Shown here piece by piece: positions 59,593 to 64,000 of a stretch of 64,000 bases of DNA (the first letter of the stretch is position 1; each line of letters begins with the position of its first letter). A program made the position numbers and the translations under genes. A model generated the notes under the pieces. The model searched no databases. It worked only from the letters and a program-made list of their open reading frames with translations, and had not been told where the DNA came from. The DNA is taken from NCBI GenBank assembly GCA_004563405.1, contig SFTH01000003.1:1-64000 (forward strand). Reading direction: 5' to 3'. This DNA is from a bacterium (GTDB lineage: Bacteria > Bacillota > Clostridia > Christensenellales > Aristaeellaceae).

Positions 59593-60366
59593 TCATTCCT
59601 CGTCGTCCGCTTCGGCGATTTCGAGGTACTTTTCAAAGACCTCGTTGAGCTCCTCCTCGGACTCGATGGTGGCGTAGAAGTCGTTGCCCTCCTCGTCCTG
59701 CTGGATGCGCATGATGACCAGCTCGTCCTCCGCCACGTCCTCCATGGGTTCGGCGGGGGCCAGGCAGATGTAAACATTGCCCTTGTGCTCCAGGGTCATC
59801 AGGTGCTCAAAGCGCACCTCGTTGCCCTCGTCGTCCACCAGCTCCACGATGTTTTCCGGGTCGAGTTCCATGTCCTGTTCGTTGAAATCCTGCTCGCGCA
59901 TATGCCAAACCTCGCTTTGAAATACTTTTTTATGTCCGTTTCCGGCGGGAACGTCCTTCCAGCCGCCCGCGTCCAGAAAGGATTGCAGAATGTAGGTGGC
60001 GGCCAGCTTGTCCACCACTTCCTTGCGCTTGGAGCGCCGCACGTCGGCCTCCAGCAGAACGCCCGTGGCTAGCCGGGTCGTCAGGCGCTCGTCCTGATAG
60101 CGCACCTCGAAGCCCATCTCCGTCAGCAGCGCCGCCAGCGCCTTGACCCGTTGGGCCTGAAAGCCCTCCGAGCCGTCCATGTTCAGGGGCAGGCCGCAGA
60201 GGATGTGGGTGGTTTCGTACTGCGCGCAGAGCTCGCGTACGCGCGCCGCGTCCCGCTGGGCGCCCTTGGTGAAGATGGTCTCCACGCCCTGGGCGGTGAA
60301 GTCCAGGGGATCGCTCACGGCCACGCCGATGCGGCGCTCGCCCACGTCCAGACAGATTGTGCGCAT
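59593..60366 (-). CDS. ruvX: RuvX (YqgF)-family Holliday junction resolvase fused to a DUF1292 domain
   Basis: 257 residues. Residues 1-140 are a complete RuvX/YqgF RNase H-like domain with Asp7 in CLDVGERRIGVAVSDP, ILCGLPLNMDG, QDERLTT and DKLAATYILQSFLD. It is thought to act in 16S rRNA maturation or junction cleavage. Residues from about 155 are a highly acidic DUF1292 domain (PENIVELVDDEGNEVRFEHL...). The two are usually separate neighbouring genes. Here they are one open frame without a stop, although an internal ATG at 59901 with GCGAGG upstream could restart the second domain. ATG 60366 follows AAAGGTGG. It lies two bases after the upstream aldo/keto reductase stop. Confidence 0.9.
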   Translation of the reverse strand: MRTICLDVGERRIGVAVSDPLDFTAQGVETIFTKGAQRDAARVRELCAQYETTHILCGLPLNMDGSEGFQAQRVKALAALLTEMGFEVRYQDERLTTRLATGVLLEADVRRSKRKEVVDKLAATYILQSFLDAGGWKDVPAGNGHKKVFQSEVWHMREQDFNEQDMELDPENIVELVDDEGNEVRFEHLMTLEHKGNVYICLAPAEPMEDVAEDELVIMRIQQDEEGNDFYATIESEEELNEVFEKYLEIAEADDEE

Positions 60367-60368
60367 GT

Positions 60369-61313
60369 TCAAACCACCTTTATGCAGAATTGGGGGCATA
60401 CGCGGGCGCAGTAGCCGCAGAATACGCATTTCTCGGGATCAACCGTCGCCCGGCCGTTTACGATGGAGATGGCCTTCTGTCCGCAGCGCGCGGCGCAGAG
60501 GCCGCAGCCCTCGCAGTAGTCGTGCACCATCATGCGCCTCTGCCGGTGGTGCAAGCGCTCCATGCGCTCCTGCGCGTCCGGCGCGCCCTCGGCGACGGCC
60601 ACGTTCGCGTCGATCTCCTCAAAGCTCTGCATGCCCACGGCCACGCTGTCGATGAACGGGGAATTCAGCGCGTATGCCATGGCCTCGAAGCTGGACTGGA
60701 TCAGGTGTCCGCCGCCCAGGGGCTTCATGGCGAAGATGCCCACGCCGCGTTCGCGCACATAGGCGATGGCGCTCTCCATGTCCTCGCGGGTGCCGTCCTG
60801 TATGCCCACGCCGCCCACGTTGATCAGAGGATGCACCACGCGGATCATCGGGAAGCGCGCGCAGGCGCGTACGCAGCCCGCGAAGTGGGAGCTGACGCCC
60901 ACCGCGCCGATGTGGCCCCTCTGGCGCTGCTCCTCCAAAAACACAAGTGCCTCTTCATGGCCGCGCAACGTGTACAGGGATTCCTGTTCGTGCAGCATAA
61001 AGAGGTCCACATAATCTCTTCCGAGCCCGCGATACGCGCGCTCCAAGGCTGCCTGTGCCGTCTCACGATCATAGCAGTAGGCCTTCGTGCTGACGACGTA
61101 GTCCGGCGCATCCTTCAGCGCCAGGCGGATGTGGGGATAGGTTTCGTAGAGATCTGCTGTGTCCAGAAAGCGCACGCCGCGCTCATAGGCATGAACCAGC
61201 AGCCTTGCACCCGCCTCAGGGGTCATGTTCTGTTGCAGGGGCGACATGGTGAGCGTCCCAAAGCACAGCTTGGAGACGCTCAGCCCCGAAGAACCCAGTT
61301 GAACGCACCGCAT
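60369..61313 (-). CDS. Aldo/keto reductase with C-terminal double [4Fe-4S] ferredoxin domain
   Basis: 314 residues. The N-terminal TIM barrel has GSSGLSVSKLCFGT, the catalytic Tyr region FLDTADLYETYPHI, and DYVDLFMLH. From about residue 270 two Cys clusters, CEGCGLCAARCGQKA and CVFCGYCARVCPQF, make a 2[4Fe-4S] ferredoxin module. Such proteins are common oxidoreductases of unknown substrate in anaerobes. It starts right after the ireB stop (TAA then ATG) and lies between ireB and ruvX, an unusual insertion in that conserved pair. Confidence 0.9.
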   Translation of the reverse strand: MRCVQLGSSGLSVSKLCFGTLTMSPLQQNMTPEAGARLLVHAYERGVRFLDTADLYETYPHIRLALKDAPDYVVSTKAYCYDRETAQAALERAYRGLGRDYVDLFMLHEQESLYTLRGHEEALVFLEEQRQRGHIGAVGVSSHFAGCVRACARFPMIRVVHPLINVGGVGIQDGTREDMESAIAYVRERGVGIFAMKPLGGGHLIQSSFEAMAYALNSPFIDSVAVGMQSFEEIDANVAVAEGAPDAQERMERLHHRQRRMMVHDYCEGCGLCAARCGQKAISIVNGRATVDPEKCVFCGYCARVCPQFCIKVV

Positions 61314-61580
61314 TTATTTTTTGTCGTGCTCCTCCACATAGAAGCGCACGAATTCCTCCAGAAGTTCGTCCCGCTCCAGCCTGCGAATCAGCGATCTCGC
61401 ATTGTTGTAGCTGGTTATGTAGGTCGGATCACCGGAGATGATGTAACCGACCAGCTGCAAAATGGGGTCGTGGCCCTTGGCCTTGAGCGCCTGATACACA
61501 ACCTCGATGATTTCAGCAGCGGACTCGGGCGGATTTGCGGGCAGACGGAAATTCTGGGTTTCCCCCAAACGATTGTTCAT
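61314..61580 (-). CDS. ireB: IreB-family (UPF0297) regulatory phosphoprotein
   Basis: 88 residues. MNNRLGETQNFRLPANPP followed by AAEIIEVVYQALKAKGHDPILQLVGYIISGDPTYITSYNNAR is diagnostic of UPF0297. In Enterococcus, IreB is phosphorylated by the PASTA kinase IreK and affects cephalosporin resistance. ATG 61580 follows AAGGAAAGGCGG. It has its own promoter at 61616-61644 and heads the operon with the reductase and ruvX-DUF1292. The usual alaS neighbour is missing. Confidence 0.94.
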   Translation of the reverse strand: MNNRLGETQNFRLPANPPESAAEIIEVVYQALKAKGHDPILQLVGYIISGDPTYITSYNNARSLIRRLERDELLEEFVRFYVEEHDKK

Positions 61581-61615
61581 AGCGCACCGCCTTTCCTTGC
61601 ATGCATACACAGAGT

Positions 61616-61644
61616 ATTATACCATAGGCGTTTCCAAAATTCAA
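61616..61644 (-). promoter_or_regulatory. Promoter of ireB operon
   Basis: The minus strand reads TTGAAT (61644-61639), 17-base spacer, TATAAT (61621-61616). The -35 overlaps the last codons of the upstream AI-2E transporter gene. Confidence 0.85.
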
Positions 61645-62684
61645 TTGTTTTCGCGGCGCTGAACAAAAACTCTATATAGTGTTCGAGCGGCCATCATTGC
61701 GGGCAGGGCAAGCAGCATGCCCCAGACGCCGTTCAGGCGTGCGCCCACATACAGCGTCAGCAGCACTACCGCCGGAGAAAAGCCGGTGACGTTGCCCATC
61801 ACCCGCGGCGAGATGACCATGCCGTCGATCTGCTGCACCAGAAACAGTGCAAGAATAGCGAAAGCCGCCCTCTTCCAGCTGACGCTCAGCGCCAGGATCA
61901 CCGCCGGCACGCCGCCGAGGATGGGGCCGAGGTAGGGGATGACGTTGAACGCCCCCACGAATACGCCCAGCAGCGGCGCACCCGGAACGCCCACGATCGA
62001 GAGCGCCGCGGCGGCAAGTATGCCCACGGCGAGGGCGATGGTGGCCTGCCCGCGAAGGTAGAGGCGAAGCTCGCGCACCAGCGCGTTTCCCGTCCGCACC
62101 AGCAGGCAGCGCCAGGCGGAGGGAATGAGCAATTCCATCCGCAGCAGTATCTGCTCCCGGTCGGCGAGCAGGAAGAAGCCGAGCACCGCCATCAGGGAGA
62201 AGCGATACAGACTGTTGCCCACACTTCCCGCATAATTCATTGCGCCCCTGGCGACGCTTCCGAATTCCCGCTCCGCGCCGGAGAAGTTGATCTTTGGCAG
62301 CGTCAGCTCGGGAATTCGATTCTGAAGGCGCTGCGCGAGATCCTCCGCGAGGTCGCGAAGGCGGCGAAAGGCTTCCGGTACAAGATCGACGAACCCGGAG
62401 AGCTGGCGGATGAGCGCAGGGAGGAGGAGGGCAAACAGGGAGAGCAGGCCGAGCGCAACGCAGACGATTGAGATGAGCGCGGCGGCCGTCCGCGGCAGCT
62501 TTTTTTCCAAAAGGCGCGAGAGGGGAGAAAGCAAAAAGGCGATCACCGCGCCGCCGAACACGATGCGTACCAATTCCAGCAGCGTGCCGCCCCAGAGCAC
62601 ACACGCCCCGACGATGGCGAGGACGGCCAGAGCGGCGCAGACGGCCCGGCCGGCCGCTTCGGGGCGGGAGGAATGAATCTGCAT
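61641..62684 (-). CDS. AI-2E-family (UPF0118) transporter
   Basis: 347 residues with about eight membrane helices. The middle has a large soluble loop (residues 95-170), then conserved GFFLLADREQILLR and FNVIPYLGPILGGVPAVILALS. Members export AI-2, sodium or other solutes in different bacteria, so the substrate is open. ATG 62684 follows GAGGTG; a longer in-frame start would read through upstream genes and is rejected. It lies 131 bases after the small membrane-protein gene on the same strand. Confidence 0.9.
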   Translation of the reverse strand: MQIHSSRPEAAGRAVCAALAVLAIVGACVLWGGTLLELVRIVFGGAVIAFLLSPLSRLLEKKLPRTAAALISIVCVALGLLSLFALLLPALIRQLSGFVDLVPEAFRRLRDLAEDLAQRLQNRIPELTLPKINFSGAEREFGSVARGAMNYAGSVGNSLYRFSLMAVLGFFLLADREQILLRMELLIPSAWRCLLVRTGNALVRELRLYLRGQATIALAVGILAAAALSIVGVPGAPLLGVFVGAFNVIPYLGPILGGVPAVILALSVSWKRAAFAILALFLVQQIDGMVISPRVMGNVTGFSPAVVLLTLYVGARLNGVWGMLLALPAMMAARTLYRVFVQRRENN

Positions 62685-62815
62685 ATCAACACCTCGCTTA
62701 CCAGGATGCGTTTGATTCGGATGCGCTTCGAACGGCCGTCGCGCCGGAGGCAGACTGCCGCTGGACGGCGCGCGGGAATGTGTCGCCCCGCGCGGGGCGC
62801 GGGGCGTGGAATGCA

Positions 62816-62986
62816 TCAGAGCATCCTGGCGATTTCGTCCGTCTTCCGGGAGAGCCAGCGGCCGCTGCGGCGAATCTGCTGATTCCAATGCCGCTCGGTC
62901 TGCCAGTTCATCACGCCGTACATCGTTGCAGCTGCGCCGCCGATGAGCATGCCCGTCATGAGCCCCTTGATCATGCCTCGCTTCAT
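62816..62986 (-). CDS. 56-residue membrane protein, YtxH-like, unknown function
   Basis: MKRGMIKGLMTGMLIGGAA at the start makes one membrane segment (residues about 4-24), followed by a basic amphipathic tail (RHWNQQIRRSGRWLSRKTD). ATG 62986 follows GGAGGAAG by five bases and overlaps the stop of the PRC-barrel gene as ATGA, so it is translated with that gene. The form recalls YtxH-type small membrane proteins but is too short to place firmly. Confidence 0.8.
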   Translation of the reverse strand: MKRGMIKGLMTGMLIGGAAATMYGVMNWQTERHWNQQIRRSGRWLSRKTDEIARML

Positions 62987-63441
62987 GGATCTTCCTCCTT
63001 TTCCATAGCCTGCGTCGAATCCAGAACAATGATCTCCGCGCCGCCCGCCTGGGCGTTGTAGTGCTCCACGCGGCTGCGCCCGCCGCGCAGATCGTCCCAG
63101 AAGCCCCTGGTGAGCTCCAGAGAGCTCACCAGAAAGCTCAGCTCGTCCACCTCCGCGCCGACGATTGCGCCCAGGCGCGCGCCGTCGGTGGAGACAGCGC
63201 GGCGCAGCATGGAGTGGACGTTACATTTTCTGCGTCTTCCGCGGCTGTCGCTGAGCACGGCTCTTTCGCCGATCATGCTCAGCTGCTCTGCGGGGATGTA
63301 GCGCGTCCCCCTCAGTCCGCAGTCGACCCAGACGCCCTCCATGCGCTTCAGATCCGGCGAGAGCTCCGCCTGCACCAGGCGACCGATCTTCCTTCTGTGG
63401 CAGATGACCGGCAAGCCGATCAGATTGCGCAATTTTCGCAC
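62983..63441 (-). CDS. PRC-barrel domain protein
   Basis: 152 residues with two PRC-barrel-like halves: VRKLRNLIGLPVICHRRKIGRLVQAEL and SMLRRAVSTDGARLGAIVGAEVDE. The family includes photosynthetic reaction-centre H, RimM-like and YlmC/YmxH sporulation proteins. The start is GTG 63441 with GGGGGC about six bases upstream. Its stop overlaps the small membrane-protein start. The role is unknown; an envelope- or sporulation-linked role is inferred from YlmC relatives. Confidence 0.75.
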   Translation of the reverse strand: MRKLRNLIGLPVICHRRKIGRLVQAELSPDLKRMEGVWVDCGLRGTRYIPAEQLSMIGERAVLSDSRGRRRKCNVHSMLRRAVSTDGARLGAIVGAEVDELSFLVSSLELTRGFWDDLRGGRSRVEHYNAQAGGAEIIVLDSTQAMEKEEDP

Positions 63442-63669
63442 ATTCAGCCCCCGCTTTTTCGTGGAATTCGACGGCGTTATTTTGCGCCCGGGGCATTTGA
63501 TTGTTGCAAGGCAAATTTTTGCTGGGAGCATTTGGCGCGAAAAAACCAGCCGTTTTGTGCAATGCTAAAGCTGGGGCGGAAAAGTGTTGAAACCTTGTCA
63601 AAACCTTTGACACAAATTAGACACATATTTCTGTTAATGTACTTGCGAACCAGGAAGGGAGGCGATCGC

Positions 63670-64000
63670 ATGGAAAAGAATCACAGCGGATACAGAATAC
63701 TTGTGGCGGATGACGACAACAGCGTGCACGAAGCGCTGCGCGTCCACTTCCGCAGGGAGGAATACCAGATGCTCTCCGCCTTTGACGGAGAGGAGGCGCT
63801 TGAAATGATGCGGCGGTCGCGCCCGGACATCGTGGTGCTGGACGTCATGATGCCCAAAAAGGACGGGCTCATGGTCTGCCGTGAGATTCGCAAAGAATCG
63901 AATATTCCCATCATCATGCTCAGTGCAAAGGCTGAGGAATTTGACCGTTTGCTGGGACTGGAATTGGGCGCGGACGACTATATCGCCAAGCCCTTCAGCC
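63670..64000 (+). CDS. Response regulator receiver domain (OmpR/PhoB-like), truncated by window end
   Basis: The first 110 residues form a receiver domain: acidic pair Asp14/Asp15 in VADDDNSVHEAL, phosphorylated Asp58 in VVLDVMMPKKDG, Ser85 in MLSAKAEEF and Lys107 in DDYIAKPFS. The pattern GLELGADDYIAKPF is typical of OmpR-type regulators, whose DNA-binding domain would follow beyond the edge. ATG 63670 follows GGGAGGCG. It is divergent from the PRC-barrel operon. The sensor kinase is presumably beyond the edge. Confidence 0.92.
   Translation, partial: MEKNHSGYRILVADDDNSVHEALRVHFRREEYQMLSAFDGEEALEMMRRSRPDIVVLDVMMPKKDGLMVCREIRKESNIPIIMLSAKAEEFDRLLGLELGADDYIAKPFS

Noticed and set aside
59291..59677. 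Plus-strand open frame after ftsZ
   Set aside because: It runs through the hairpin block and the end of the ruvX-DUF1292 gene, with no ribosome site.
63590..63669. Promoter of the response regulator using TTGACA near 63608
   Set aside because: No acceptable -10 lies 16-18 bases downstream, so I do not list it as a promoter.

Overview
The window reads as chromosome of a GC-rich member of the Clostridia (Bacillota). The support is: strong Shine-Dalgarno sequences almost everywhere, a Bacillus-type LexA box, a MurE with the meso-diaminopimelate motif DNPR, and typical clostridial gene orders (TIGR03960-TIGR03936-rng, miaB-ylbF-mutS-mutL-miaA-methionine gamma-lyase family, ireB...ruvX-DUF1292). 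An uncultured gut Christensenellales-like lineage is my guess. It comes from gene order and from solute-binding proteins with signal-peptidase-I-type leaders, not from any database comparison. No prophage, CRISPR array or complete insertion sequence was seen. A possible insertion-sequence end lies in the first 98 bases.

Layout, left half. At 156-232 is tRNA-Pro(GGG) with its own promoter and terminator. A cobalamin riboswitch (511-675) precedes a C39-like cysteine-peptidase-fold protein. Next is a minus-strand operon (7930 to 1668): an oligopeptide ABC transporter (permeases B and C, ATPases D and F), alanine racemase and an M20 amidohydrolase. Its binding protein is transcribed divergently (8207-9799). 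An AraC/GyrI-type regulator follows, then a tightly coupled cobalamin-completion operon (10996-15035: TIM-barrel protein, cobT, cobU, cobS, a CobU-like protein with a broken P-loop, and a CobC-type phosphatase). A ROK regulator is followed by an oxidoreductase and a NagB-like protein behind a consensus promoter. Then come a minus-strand YgjV gene and an operon encoding a small membrane protein, TrmB and an NlpC/P60 protein; a small zinc-finger gene with a ribosome-site hairpin; a class V aminotransferase divergent from a DUF3343 protein; a TetR-methyltransferase pair with a clear operator; and a PfkB kinase divergent from an Fbp/Afu-type ABC transporter.

Layout, right half. lysA is divergent from a long plus-strand series of housekeeping genes: radical-SAM pair, rng, miaB, ylbF, mutS, GNAT, mutL, miaA, a methionine gamma-lyase family protein, then pit and a DUF47 gene. 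lexA (minus strand, with an SOS box) sits back to back with a division and wall cluster: ftsL, a PASTA penicillin-binding protein, murE, mraY, murD, ftsW, ftsQ, then ftsA and ftsZ behind their own promoter. mraZ, rsmH, murF, murG, murB and murC are not in this cluster. After ftsZ lies a hairpin-rich block of about 300 bases bounded by an 18-base direct repeat. Minus-strand genes follow: ireB, a ferredoxin-type aldo/keto reductase, a ruvX-DUF1292 in-frame fusion, and a PRC-barrel / 56-residue membrane protein / AI-2E transporter operon. A response regulator runs off the right edge.

How it fits together. LysA supplies meso-DAP (by decarboxylation, lysine) beside a meso-DAP type MurE. Alanine racemase, the M20 enzyme and the peptide transporter suggest import and reworking of peptides. 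The cobalamin operon suggests assembly of the lower loop from a corrinoid precursor. The mutS-mutL, miaA-miaB and ylbF block groups mismatch repair with tRNA modification. Strong candidates for follow-up are the riboswitch-controlled peptidase-like gene, the broken-P-loop CobU paralogue, the NagB-like protein lacking a catalytic Asp, the sequestered ribosome site at 21701-21736, the RuvX-DUF1292 fusion and the repeat-bounded hairpin block after ftsZ.
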